The notes beneath the pieces are model-generated. The model saw only the letters and a list, made by a program, of their open reading frames with translations, was not told where the DNA came from and ran no database searches. The translations under genes were made by a program, and so were the position numbers. From Biomphalaria glabrata (lineage: Eukaryota > Mollusca > Gastropoda > Planorbidae), in NCBI RefSeq assembly GCF_947242115.1, contig NC_074728.1, positions 1,054,001-1,118,000 on the forward strand: a stretch of 64,000 nt of DNA, in the 5' to 3' direction. Of the stretch, positions 20,544-31,400 are shown in pieces (within the stretch, counting starts at the first letter, position 1; every line of letters starts with the position of its first letter).

Positions 20544-20985
20544 GATGGCAGCTGCCTGCAGTGCACTGTCGTTCGGTCGTCTCTTTGGTCCCGAGTTCGT
20601 GCCCTGCCCGCTGCCTTCCCCGTCGCCCTGCGGGAGGTTTGGATTAGGAAGTAGATTATCTTTGACTCTGAAGGAATACTGAAGGAGTAATAAAATACTC
20701 TGAAAGACACAAAGATAAAGGCACATTCCTCGTCCCATATGCTAGGACAAATTTGTACAAATACTCCTTCTTCCCTAGTGCTATTAGAGCATGGAATGGG
20801 TTGCCTGAGCTAGCCAGGAAAACCAGTGACTTGGCAGAATTTAAGTCATTGGTTAATATGCATGACTAAATGCATGACGCGTAGGACGTAATCATCTTCT
20901 TTTTTGAAGTAACGTCTGTATTATATAAGATAAGATAAGATAAGGAACATCCGAAACTTGTAAAACATTTTTACAAACAAACGTA
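20544..20985 (+). mobile_element. SINE A interrupted by a CR1-like LINE 3' end
   Basis: SINE A runs 20544-20674 and resumes at 20943 (GGAACATCCGAAACTTG). In between, 20683-20943 is a CR1-like 3' end identical to the full element across the final codons, stem-loop and ATAAG tail. Confidence 0.85.
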
Positions 20986-21084
20986 CAAAAGAAACACGCG
21001 AGGAAGTGTTGAGACAGTGTATCGATAGTCAGACAAACGACATGACACCGTGATGTTAGGAGATTCATGATTAACTTTTTTTCA

Positions 21085-21300
21085 CCTTCATCTTTCCATT
21101 AGTCTGTTAAACCGTTGGGGCACCATACATGATCTGTCGACCGTCTCTCTTATTCCTCCCTGTCATTTTACGTATCTTCCCATCGCTTTCTCTGTCTGCC
21201 TATTCTTTATTTCCTGGCACTGTTCCTTGAAGGAAGGTCTTTGCGAGCAATGAGTAAGCACCCTGTGATATGGCCATAAAGTTTGATTATTTTTTTTGGA
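21085..21300 (-). mobile_element. LINE C-terminal tail fragment (family X)
   Basis: Minus-strand tail with TVDRSCMVPQR-like residues, matching 9425-9665. Confidence 0.6.
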
Positions 21301-21523
21301 CAGTAGTCAGCAGATCACCTTGGGGGCCCCCATTACCATTGTGATCCTAATTTGTGACGCGTTCTTTTTTGGTGCTTCCTAAGTTTCTTATATATCATCT
21401 CAATTTCATTAATAAGATCCTCCTCTCCTTTTTAGTTCTGCAATTAGCCTTCAAGAGGCGCAATGAAAATATGGTTTAGCGTGAGCCTGGTCTAACAGGA
21501 TGTTAATAAATGATCATCTATTT

Positions 21524-21724
21524 CAGCGGTTCTCAACCTTTTATGCTCGGCGACCCCTTTTTACAATCCCCCACTCTGCCGCGACCTCCCCCTCCCCGCA
21601 CACACACATACAGCAATAGATGAGTAGTCAATAACAATCCATATTTTGGATCGTCTTAGGCGACCCCTGGCAAATCGCCAATCGACCCCCAAGGGGGTCG
21701 CGACCCACAGGTTGAGAACCCCTG
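21524..21724. mobile_element. SPIN-like hAT MITE
   Basis: CAGCGGTTCTCAACCTTTTA at the left, CACAGGTTGAGAACCCCTG at the right, perfect 8-bp duplications atctattt (21516-21523, 21725-21732). Inverse orientation relative to the copy at 10166. Confidence 0.88.
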
Positions 21725-21732
21725 ATCTATTT

Positions 21733-22854
21733 GATAGTTGATGACGGGCAATCTCTTATTCAGGGTCTAAGGAAGAAGCCCTTCCATTTCAATCGCCAAA
21801 AGGCAGTGGCGGAGCCCAGTGCTCGTATGCATCATTACAGTTTTAAATAGGCAGCCCAGTACCAGTGGTATACCGAGGGTGCCAGGCGCGTGGGGCAGTT
21901 AGGCCAATCGGCTCCTCTTCCCAATAGTGTAAGTAATCCATATTTGCAAAATAAAAGTCTCCACCAATCAATATAAAACTTACATGTATTGTAAACAAAG
22001 TTAAAGAACGAACAATCAGTAAGATACATTCGCATTTTTATTATGGTAGTACTTTCGTTGATTTCGTACTCGTAAGTTGTCGATGACATTATCAAAGTTC
22101 ATTGTTTGGACCGATTTTCTATATGCTTCAGACTAATAATTGGTACTGTTAATGTTTTTTTTTTGGCAAGTACTCGTTGAATTACAAATACTATATTGTT
22201 AATTTGTGTTTGTGTGCATAAATGACAAGTCCTGGAAAGCTTTTTTTTAAGCCAAGAAAGCTTTTTTTTTTTAAACCACATTGAATATCAGTTCATTGAA
22301 TGCTTAAGATATTAACAATCTAATACCAATAATAACATAGTCAACTAGCTAAACAATATGAAATCGGGCTTTCAATTTCATATAGGCGTATCTTTTCCCC
22401 TTTTCGAAATTTAAACAAGACATAGGGATCACATAAAACTTTAAATCTTGTATTAAGGATAGTGAGGAGTCAACACTCTATGGTCAATCTACTTCTTCAA
22501 ACTCTATTCTCATTCCATCAGTCATTTATCCATTTACTTCTTTATATAAATTCCTCAGTTGACTCAGAGATTTAAATATATTCCTTTGCTGAGCTTCAAA
22601 CAACTAGCTTGGATTGCGCTCACACTTTTAGACTTTACAATCAACAAAACGTAGCCAATTATTCCCATTAATTTCCTGATTGATTCTTATTGGCGTTTTC
22701 TATTTCCCTCTGGAGAGATACGTTAAGCACATTAATTGGGTGACTCGCATGTCTTTTAGACCATTGTACTTTGACGATCACCTTGTAGGACATATTGCTG
22801 AGTGTCCTTTAAATGAGACTCGCCCTGTTTTGATAGTCCGTCAAAGGTCTCAAA
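21733..22854. other. Intergenic, nothing recognised
   Basis: Contains an isolated CAGTGGCGGAGCCC phrase near 21793 that resembles a hAT end but has no partner, and poly-T runs near 22160 and 22240-22270. No gene seen. Confidence 0.4.
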
Positions 22855-23031
22855 GGATGGCTGCCTGGTCGTGAGGTTTGCACGATGGACTGTCGTTCAG
22901 ATTTATTGATGGTCCCGGGTTCAAACCCTGCCCGCTCCCATCCCCCGTCGTCCTGCGGGAGGTTTGGACTAGGAAGTAATTATCTTCAACTCTGAAGGAA
23001 CATACGAAACATGTAAAACATTTTACAAACA
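22855..23031 (+). mobile_element. tRNA-derived SINE, family A
   Basis: Full-length copy: box A GCCTGGTCGTGAGG, box B CGGGTTCAAACCC, body GGACTAGGAAGTAATTATC, end AACATGTAAAACATTTTAC. Confidence 0.85.
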
Positions 23032-23056
23032 TATCACGAGCAATATCAGAAACAGT

Positions 23057-23330
23057 ATAAGTAGTAAGGTACCTTTTTCAGACCTTTCGATCTATAATGT
23101 TGATGTTGCTAAAGTCATCTGCCAAGGTGGCCCAATGTTATCGAGGGTGTTTTGAGGCCGCCACCAATCACTTTTACTAAAAACCAATGTCGGGTACCCA
23201 TTGGAGTTGGATGGACTCGGGCACCCTAAAATTTCCAAAATTCAAACTCCCAGTCTTCACCTGTACGCCTCGGTTCGGATGCCAAATGCATTACTACTCT
23301 GTCAACAACAATAGAGAAAATTTGAATTGA
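23057..23330 (-). mobile_element. SINE family B
   Basis: Minus-strand copy with the TGGGTACCTGACATTGG-like and GATGACTTTAGCAACATC blocks; head partly worn. Confidence 0.7.
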
Positions 23331-23344
23331 AATTTTGTTAACAA

Positions 23345-23720
23345 GCACATCACCCAACTGTCAACAGGTATATGAACCCGTTAACGTGCGTAGTGGCATA
23401 GTAAATGTCATTTTATATCTCTTTAGATCCTGAGATGAACTCTGATTGGTAACTGTGCCCTGGCGAGAAACTCTGCTTTTCGGCTTAGTGCCTCGTAGTG
23501 ACTCTGCAGATTCATTACCCTGAAGCTCTCGTAGCTGCCGACACTCTTGCAAGATATGCGCTACTGTTTCCATTGACTCTCCACTGTGTCGGGCATCAAA
23601 ATCTGGCCGGAACCGGGCAAAGTAAGCACCAATGGGGCAGTCCCCCCGTTCTACACTGAGTAATTACTCCGGGTTTTTAGCCTCCACCATGGATCGCCTC
23701 GGCCCGGGCGGCGCAAATGC
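23345..23720 (-). mobile_element. LINE C-terminal fragment (RNase H type)
   Basis: The minus strand encodes CPIGAYFARFRPDFDARH then METVAHILQECRQLRELQG, the cysteine/histidine tail (C-P-x...H-I-L-x-x-C) that follows RNase H in I-clade-like LINEs. Confidence 0.6.
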
Positions 23721-23789
23721 TGCCAACGCCAAGGGCCTTGTTGGAGTCATACCCAGGATTTCAACCACATTTTAAGATCCAGATCTAGC

Positions 23790-23965
23790 GAAAGATAAGA
23801 CCTAATGCACTTGTTGAAGACAGTCGCAGAAGCTGAAAGAAAACTTTAATAGACCCCTGGCGGACAACGGACATCCGATGTGGCAAAATATGTAGGTCGC
23901 AATTGGGTTTGCGCCATCACATGAATTTTCGCACTCAACTTTAATTTTCAAAATATTGATGGAAT
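23790..23965 (+). mobile_element. Zinc-finger LINE tail fragment
   Basis: TSDVAKYVGRNWVCAIT-type phrase matches the copies at 19410 and 48300 (GCGKICRSQMGL region). Confidence 0.5.
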
Positions 23966-24127
23966 ACGGAATTAGGACTATTGATAATCGAAGTATTTTT
24001 TTATGAAACTGTATACTAATTTATAAGCACTTTTCAGAACTGTTAAAAAATCAAATTTCTTATATCTTTCCCTTGTGGCACTACCAAATTTTTGCAAAGC
24101 TTATATCTAAATTAAAACACTGAACCA

Positions 24128-24375
24128 TAATCTTAAAATAAAAAAAAATCTAATAAAATACTCAGAAAGACACATTCCTCGTTTCATATGCTAGGACAAA
24201 TTTGTACAAATGCTCCTTCTTCCATAGTGCTATTAGAGCATGGAATGGGTTGCCTGAGCCAGCCAGGAAAACCAGTGACTTGGCAGAATTTAGGTCATTG
24301 TTTAACATGCATGACTAGATGCATGACGCGTAGGACGTAATTATTTTCATTTTTTGAAGTAACGTCTGTTTTGTA
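24128..24375 (+). mobile_element. CR1-like LINE, 3' fragment
   Basis: Matches the full element from the ILIKYSERH-like codons to the 3' stem-loop, with a short internal loss and a few substitutions. Confidence 0.85.
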
Positions 24376-24384
24376 TAAGAAGAG

Positions 24385-24500
24385 GATTATATCAACATAC
24401 TCTGTCTCTGCGTCTGTCTGCCTGACCAATTAGTTTATTAACAATTGGTAATTAATTATTTTGTTTGTTATCTCGAACAAGGGAAATAAATTGTACTTGA
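24385..24500 (+). repeat. Interspersed repeat E, partial
   Basis: ATATCAACATACTCTGTCTC, CTGTCTGCCTGACC and ATCTCGAACAAGGGAAA follow the order seen at 13040-13260. Confidence 0.5.
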
Positions 24501-24597
24501 CTGAAGTAGTGGTATACGCTGAATTAGTCCCTTTTAAAGGTCGCCGCTTTAAAGTAAGTTAAACAATAGATCATTAGAATCTTTTATTTTCATAAGC

Positions 24598-24668
24598 ACC
24601 AGACTAGCAAAGTGGTCAGTATGTCGGCTTGAGAAGGCTTGAGCCATGAGCTCGAATTCAGGTCGTTT

Positions 24669-24716
<48 letters not shown>

Positions 24717-24900
24717 TTCTTTTCCCCCCCCTCCTTTCCCATTTTCAGAACTGGCCCAAATAAGTGATAGGATCATAGCGTATTGAGAATACTGAAATCA
24801 TGAAATAGCGCTAAACAAATACAAAAGGTAAAAATATTTGTAATTGCACAGATTCATTGTTGTTGGACTCGATCTAGGCCTATTACAATACATTTCGTAT
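24598..24900 (+). mobile_element. SINE family D with internal (TA)n
   Basis: CTAGCAAAGTGGTCAGTATG head, GAGCTCGAATTCAGGTCG box B, a (TA)n run at 24674-24714 and the AACTGGCCCAAATAAGTGAT body. Confidence 0.7.
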
Positions 24901-24903
24901 AAG

Positions 24904-24907
<4 letters not shown>

Positions 24908-24967
<60 letters not shown>
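24908..24967. repeat. (TA)n microsatellite
   Basis: Uninterrupted TA run of about 60 bp. Confidence 0.95.
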
Positions 24968-24970
<3 letters not shown>

Positions 24971-25152
24971 TTTGTTTTTTTTGAATTGTTGGTTTTAAAC
25001 AGACTTGCAAATAAAAAAAAAGATTTACACAAGTTCAAGTTTTAAAACATAGATCTAAGTGTCTAAGTTTGCCTTTTATTTTCAAACAGGTTTGGGATCA
25101 GAGAATATCGCTATGCTGTACACGCCCATCAGAGGAAGAACAATTCGAAGGG

Positions 25153-26856
25153 ATGAAACGACTCACTATTCTCCTCCGACATAACGCGATCCACAGTTTC
25201 CTAACGCTTCTTCTTCTCGTCTGCTGTTGCACCAAATTGAACGGTGCGAATCGCACTGTTTGCAATTTGATCTACTTTAAAAGCAGAGTCACTGACTACA
25301 GCTGGTACGCTGCTTCCGAATATTGTGAAAGCATGGGCGGAGAGTTGGCAAGTATCGATACTGAGCAAGTTCATGAGATATTTGTTCGTTATCAAGACTT
25401 CAATCCCAGCACTTCACTAGACTCGGAGTTCATTTGGCTAGGGGCATTCGGCCTTTTGGACGATATGAAATGGACCAATGGAAAGTTAGTGGTCGATGGA
25501 TACCAAAACTGGGTAGCCGATAACTCACCCGAGGACAAAATGTGCGTTTCCATTGACGCCAGGGTAGGTCTTTGGCAGAGTTCGGACTGCAACGGAGCCG
25601 CAGGGGTAGCCTATTGTGAGAAATGTGTAGTTAAAGATTGTACGCATGTTCATTGTTCATTCATATGCATCTGTCGGAACGCTGTGTCATGCGTGAATGT
25701 GTCCTCATCGTGTTCAGAAGGATGCGTGCTGGCCGCGCTAAGCAATATTACCAAACTGGATTGTTCAAGCCATAGATATGGGCAGTCTTGCGAAAGTCAA
25801 TGCTTCTGTGATCAAGAAGCCCCATGTGACAGCACTCTTGGTCGTTGCCCAGGTAATTGTCTTAAGGGCTGGCATGGATCCAACTGCGATGAGACGTCTT
25901 GTCCTCATAAAAAATGGGGTCCTAACTGTGAACTTAATTGTTTCTGTCGAAATAGCCTTCAATGTAACGAGGCGACTGGTGAATGTTCGGATGGGTGCAT
26001 AGATGGTGTCAGCGGCGTCTCATGCAATAAGAGTCTAATGTGTGCCGCTAACAGTTGGGGAGAGGAGTGTTCAAAAGCATGCCACTGCGGTGGAAACGGT
26101 CACTGCAACTCTAAAACAGGACAATGTTTAGACGAGACAGCGGAATGCAATCACGAGTTTCAAGGTTTGTCTTGTAGTGAGAGTGGGAAAAATGCTTGCC
26201 CTTTGAATACCTGGGGCTCGGCGTGCCAATATTCGTGTTTTTGTAAGGATGTTCTGCCCTGTTATCGCTCTAACGGCAATTGTACAAATGGATGTCAGGA
26301 CGGCGTGAAGGGCTCAGCTTGTAATGAAACAATCAGTAACTGTCCTCTGAATCGGTATGGGCTAGAGTGCCAGTTTGCCTGCCATTGTGCTGAAAGCCGT
26401 CAATGTCACCCGGAGACGGGCTTCTGCCTGACTAAAAACCAAACCTGTGACGAAGGATGGCAAGGTGAAAGGTGCAGCAACACAGCGTGTCAATTGTACT
26501 ACTTTGGACCTGGCTGCCAATATGTCTGCAATTGTGCTAATAACAACCAATGCCCCATTGATATCGGTATTTGTCCTGATGGCAAATGCATAAGTGGTTG
26601 GACTGGTATCTCGTGTAACGAAAGCGAATGTGGCGAAGGACTGTATGGCAAAGACTGTGAAGAAATATGCGAATGTCCGCCTGATGAATTCTGTAATAAA
26701 CTGACCGGTAAGTGTGTGGTGACAGTGGCGACTACTGACAAACAGAAACTAATGCAATCCAGTGGATGGACCACTCGTTTAAGTCTCAACATTATAGTTG
26801 TATTGATATGGCTTATAGTTTATCAACTAACCAAGCTATTGCTATTTTTGATGTAA
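25153..26856 (+). CDS. C-type lectin and EGF-repeat surface protein
   Basis: 567 residues in one coding exon. An acceptor (TTTTCAAACAG) puts the exon start at 25091, so a 5' leader exon probably lies upstream; the ATG at 25153 is chosen because it opens a signal peptide (hydrophobic FLTLLLLVCCC, cleavage near residue 31). Residues about 33-160 form a C-type lectin domain (YFKSRVTDYSWYAASEYC, FIWLGAF, WQSSDC, AYCEK). The EPN/QPD and WND calcium-sugar motifs are not canonical, so sugar binding is doubtful. Residues about 163-530 hold seven EGF/MEGF-like repeats of about 45 residues (G-x-x-C-x-x-x-C-x-C, G-x-C). The last 28 residues are hydrophobic with almost no cytoplasmic tail, after QSSGW, which suits a GPI signal as well as a membrane anchor. 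Plausible roles are recognition or scavenging on haemocytes or epithelia; that is inference from domain pairing. Confidence 0.85.
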   Translation: MKRLTILLRHNAIHSFLTLLLLVCCCTKLNGANRTVCNLIYFKSRVTDYSWYAASEYCESMGGELASIDTEQVHEIFVRYQDFNPSTSLDSEFIWLGAFGLLDDMKWTNGKLVVDGYQNWVADNSPEDKMCVSIDARVGLWQSSDCNGAAGVAYCEKCVVKDCTHVHCSFICICRNAVSCVNVSSSCSEGCVLAALSNITKLDCSSHRYGQSCESQCFCDQEAPCDSTLGRCPGNCLKGWHGSNCDETSCPHKKWGPNCELNCFCRNSLQCNEATGECSDGCIDGVSGVSCNKSLMCAANSWGEECSKACHCGGNGHCNSKTGQCLDETAECNHEFQGLSCSESGKNACPLNTWGSACQYSCFCKDVLPCYRSNGNCTNGCQDGVKGSACNETISNCPLNRYGLECQFACHCAESRQCHPETGFCLTKNQTCDEGWQGERCSNTACQLYYFGPGCQYVCNCANNNQCPIDIGICPDGKCISGWTGISCNESECGEGLYGKDCEEICECPPDEFCNKLTGKCVVTVATTDKQKLMQSSGWTTRLSLNIIVVLIWLIVYQLTKLLLFLM

Positions 26857-28406
26857 TTCACTTTTATTGCTAATCAATGATTTTTTTACTCTTGTATTTT
26901 TGTTGTAAAGCGATATCATATTAAAACCAACACAATTTTTTTAAATTGTAGCTATTCTTTCAAGTTACATAGTATCCTTCATTATTTACTAATGTTCATG
27001 CTCGTTCACGCTATTACTATAACTCTTTTGAACAATTTATAATTTAGTATTATTACAAGACATTCATTGTTTTTATTACCGGTATCTGAAGCGGTACACA
27101 ATATTGAAATCAGAGAACGTCAGAGCTGGAAGGCGATAAAAAAGCCAAAACAACGTCTTTCTATGCCAAACGACTCGGGTGTTTGTATCAAGTACTTTAG
27201 ATTTACAGACGGCAGTTTGATGAAAGATTTGTTCACTTTTAAAACGACGTGTTTATATTTTACTTTCACTTCAGACAACATATGTTGAATATTTTGGTCA
27301 TTGACTTGTAGCACCAGATCGCTAGAACAACTAAACCAATTTAGGCGAATTATATTTTTAAGAATCAACTTTAAATAACTTGAACAAACTTCTCTTGCGA
27401 ACAAAAAACTCAACATTTTATTACAATATACACAGTTTTAATTTGAGATGAGATATAGATCTGAAGGTAAGGAAATAAACAAAATCTGGCTCATAACAAG
27501 AACACGTCTTTACACTTCTACACCTCTCTGTAGCGACGAATGAGTTGTGTCTTGTACGTAGCGCAAAGTTCTAGGCTATGCCCACTCACTATAAGCGGCC
27601 GATAGCCAAGCAACTACGGGAAATTTACTCATTCTTCCTACTCTGTAACTGCTAGAATCATGGGAGTGTCACCATCGGCTTGGCGGAATGGTTGGACACC
27701 GCACCAGGCCTCTAGCTCTTTCATCCCCACCTCAGATTTCAAGGTAACCTGTAGACCACTATCTGTTGCTTGTCTAATTCTTTTTCCACTAACACAACGT
27801 TTTGGCAACTGGAATCCTCGACCAATGCTCTAACAGTAACAGACTAAGGGACATGATTCTGCAATCTCTTGAAAATAAACCAAAACTAGCTATAGGCTAC
27901 TTATTGTATTTCTTAAACTGAATTTTTTTGTCTATAAAGAAAATCCAGTCTCCTTTTCATATCCGTGTTGTGTAATGTAACAGAGAAATAGTCTCCCCCT
28001 CCCCTCTTACATATCCTCACCAAAGAGGCTGAGAGGTAAGAGCATACGATTGCCAAGTTGAAGGTCGCGAATTGGTTATGATTTACTTTTTTTTTTTACG
28101 GCATACGATGTCAACAATATTCTTCCTTAGTTTAATCATCACTTGAATGGCTTACTTTATTATAGACTTTAAAGCAGTCCTGAGACCTCCACTAGCCAGT
28201 TACGGACGTTGAAGACTCGAAGTCAAATTACCTAATTTTCTTGGTCTATCTATATAGTATTTCTATCTATGCTGTTTCTGTTAATCCATATAAATAAATA
28301 AAATAAATGTGAAGACATTTCTTTAATTTATAAGGTAAGATGATATTACGAGTTGGCAACACTGCCTGCGCTTGGTAAAAGCGAAACCGTACAAGTTTGT
28401 TTAGAA
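26857..28406. other. Intergenic between lectin gene and hinderin
   Basis: Mostly unrecognised. Two tRNA-like phrases stand out: 27686-27755 (CTTGGCGGAATGGTTGGACA) and 28028-28080 (AGGCTGAGAGGTAAGAGC with GGTCGCGAATTGG). They lack a full cloverleaf by eye and are probably SINE heads. An open stretch from an ATG at 27661 ends at a possible donor, but nothing supports it as an exon. No promoter motif for hinderin is recognised. Confidence 0.4.
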
Positions 28407-31400
28407 ATGGCGGCACGTTGGTTATCAGGTAAACAGTTAGACGGTGTGTTTTGGACATCACAAGGTAACATTCGATTAATGGCCTATCGTTCTTGTTCTG
28501 AAACTAAATACCCTAAATAGATCTCTAGATACATAAAAATATATTTTAAATGCTTATTTCTATCTAGATTAGATCTAGATTCTAATAGTAAATCATCTCT
28601 AGTCTAGTCACTAGTCAGTCTAAGTCTAGACTAGTCTAGAGTCTAGATCTAGGACTACATCTAGTACTAGAGTACTACTAGATCTAGTACTCAGTAGTAG
28701 TAGAGAGTAGACAGTAGAGATAGAAAAAATAATTATTAATATAAATAATAATAATAGATCTAGAATCATATAGACTCTAGTTACTAGAATCTAGAGACCT
28801 AGACTGACTAGAGTAGATACTAGATTCTACTAGAATTCTAGTTCTAGATTCTAGATCTAGCTTATCTAGAAAAAAAAAGTATAATGTCTAGATCTATAAT
28901 TAATTCTAGTTTTTCTAGATCTAGATAGATAGATAATGATAATAGAATCTAAATTCTAAATCTAGACCTGTGATGGTATTCCGACTAGATTACTCAAACT
29001 CAAAGACACTAAATAGTGAACTAGCACCAGTGCTCAAAATACTTGTTCAGGCATCTCTTATCAATGTCGAGTACTGAGGGATTGGAAAACATCTAAAGTG
29101 ACTCCCCTGCATAGATTCAAATAAGAAAAAGGAGAAAACTCCAGACCAGTATCACTAACCAACATCATGTTTAATAAAATACTAGTTCAACACATAAAAA
29201 ATAAATATGTAGCAAAATCATAAATCACTTAGATAAACATAATGTCCCTACTCCCTACCAACATATCTTTAGGAAATACAAGTCATATAAAACTAAACTT
29301 ATGAGACTAAGTGATGTTTTTTTTAAATGAACAGATTCCATTTTATTCGAATTTTCTAAAGTTCACCACCATAGCTTGGTTATTTTTTTTTTACTATTTT
29401 GGCTTTACTGGTTCATTACATTAATGGATTCAGGGTTACCTGATAGGGAGAGAACAAACAGTAGTAATAAATGGCTGATAGGCCCACTACTGTCTTTAAT
29501 TTACATAACAATTTACCAAATTGTGTTTAGGAATAAAAGTCAGATTATTTTCAGATGATTGCATAATATATAGAACAAAAAAACCAACACAGATACTGAA
29601 ATTTTACAAAAAGAATTAGAAGAATCACAGAAATGGGAATCAAATAGGATCACGTCTTTCCATTCAGAAAAATGACAGCTATTAAGAGTAACAAAAAATA
29701 TAAAATAAAACAAATAAATACCACTTATCTTATTCATGATAAACCAGTAACACGGACTAAAAACTCCAAATACATAGGTGTTGTATTAATGACAAATTAT
29801 CATGAATACCCCATATTGATTGTTAAAAAAACAAACAAAGCTATCTATAGGATTTATTAAAATAAATGTTTACAAATCAAATAGGAATATAAACTAAAAT
29901 GCTATTAAACCTTATTTAGACAATATTAATTAGAATATGCATCCTCTATTTGGGACTCTGCAACTCAAGAAAACATAAAGAAAATATAACAGACACAAAA
30001 TAGAGCTGTGAGATTTATAACTAACAAATATTAACATTTGATTACAGTAACACCATTAGTAAAATCACAAATTAGAGACACTTCAGGACAGTAGAATATA
30101 AAGTAGAGTAGCAATTATACATACAAAAGTGAACCATATTATGCAAAAAAAAACAACAACTAAGAAAATACTAAGAAAGAAAAAAAAAATGTCCATCTTC
30201 CCTAGTGCCATTAGAACATGGAATGGATTACCTGAATCAGCCAAGAAAACAAAGGACTTAGCTGAGTTGATGTCTATGATTAACATGCTTGACTAGATTG
30301 ACACATGAAGTATGTAGGATGTAATTATCTTCTTTTTTGAAGTAATGTGGTGGCTGAGTAATAAAGTGCTTGGCTTCTAAACCGGGCTCAAATCCTGGTC
30401 AAGACTGGGATTTTTAATTTCATGATCTTTAGGTTGCCTCTGAGTCCTCCCAGCTCTAATGAATACCTGACACTAGTTGGTGAAAAGTAAAGGGGTTGTC
30501 ATTATACAACATGACACCCTTGTTTGCCATGTACCACAGAAACAGATGACCTTTAAATCATCTGCCCTATTGACCACATGGTCTGAAGGGGAAACTTTAA
30601 TGTCTTTATTTTTTAGGTTAAGATTCTGAATTCTTATTTTACCTAGTTAGGAGAATAGCAAAACAAGACTTAAAAATTAAACATCATCTTGTTTGGAATG
30701 TTTTAACCTGAAAATAATGTAAAAACAAATGTGTCTGCTTGAATCTCCATGTAACTTGAAATATGGGTATTGTTGCCTGCTAATGAACATGTTTGCTGAA
30801 TCATGATGAAATAGTTAATAAACAACAATGAAAACACTACAACAGATCTGTTTTTTTTAAAGTAATTAACATTCTAAAACAACTTGCATTTAGAACTTGT
30901 CTCTATTCAATCTTGTCTGGGTTCTTCTTCGTTCTCATTTTACATGTTCGAGGGTTCAGATCAGTAATCCTATATCTGAGATGAACCGCGCAGTAGTTTC
31001 CAGATCAGGCAGTTCTTCGTATAGTTTTTGTTCTATAGGAGGGTTTTGGGGCCAGAGTCTTGTTTGGGCCTCTTGATATAGTATGGAGCTTTGAAGGATA
31101 TTGTCAGCATTCTCTGGTAATGCTCCACAGGGGCAGGCTCTGCTTGTCCCCACTTTAAGCTTCCGGAACATATGTTGTCTCATTTTGTTGTGTCCGGTTC
31201 TGAGTAAAAAAATTATGTGTTGGTCATGTCAAGATAGCTTGTAATAGACATCCTTTTTCTTGTAATTGGGATGTGAGCTGGTCCAATTCTCATTTATTCT
31301 AAACTCTATTATTTTCATAATTTCTTCTGGGTAGAGAGGGATTTTCATTTGTTTGATCCTTCTTACATCTTTGGCCAGTATGTTTGCTTTTCATTGCCTT

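Noticed and set aside
25069-25152. Earlier ATG at 25069 for the lectin gene
   Set aside because: It precedes a strong splice acceptor (exon from 25091) and would bury the signal peptide; the ATG at 25153 fits better.
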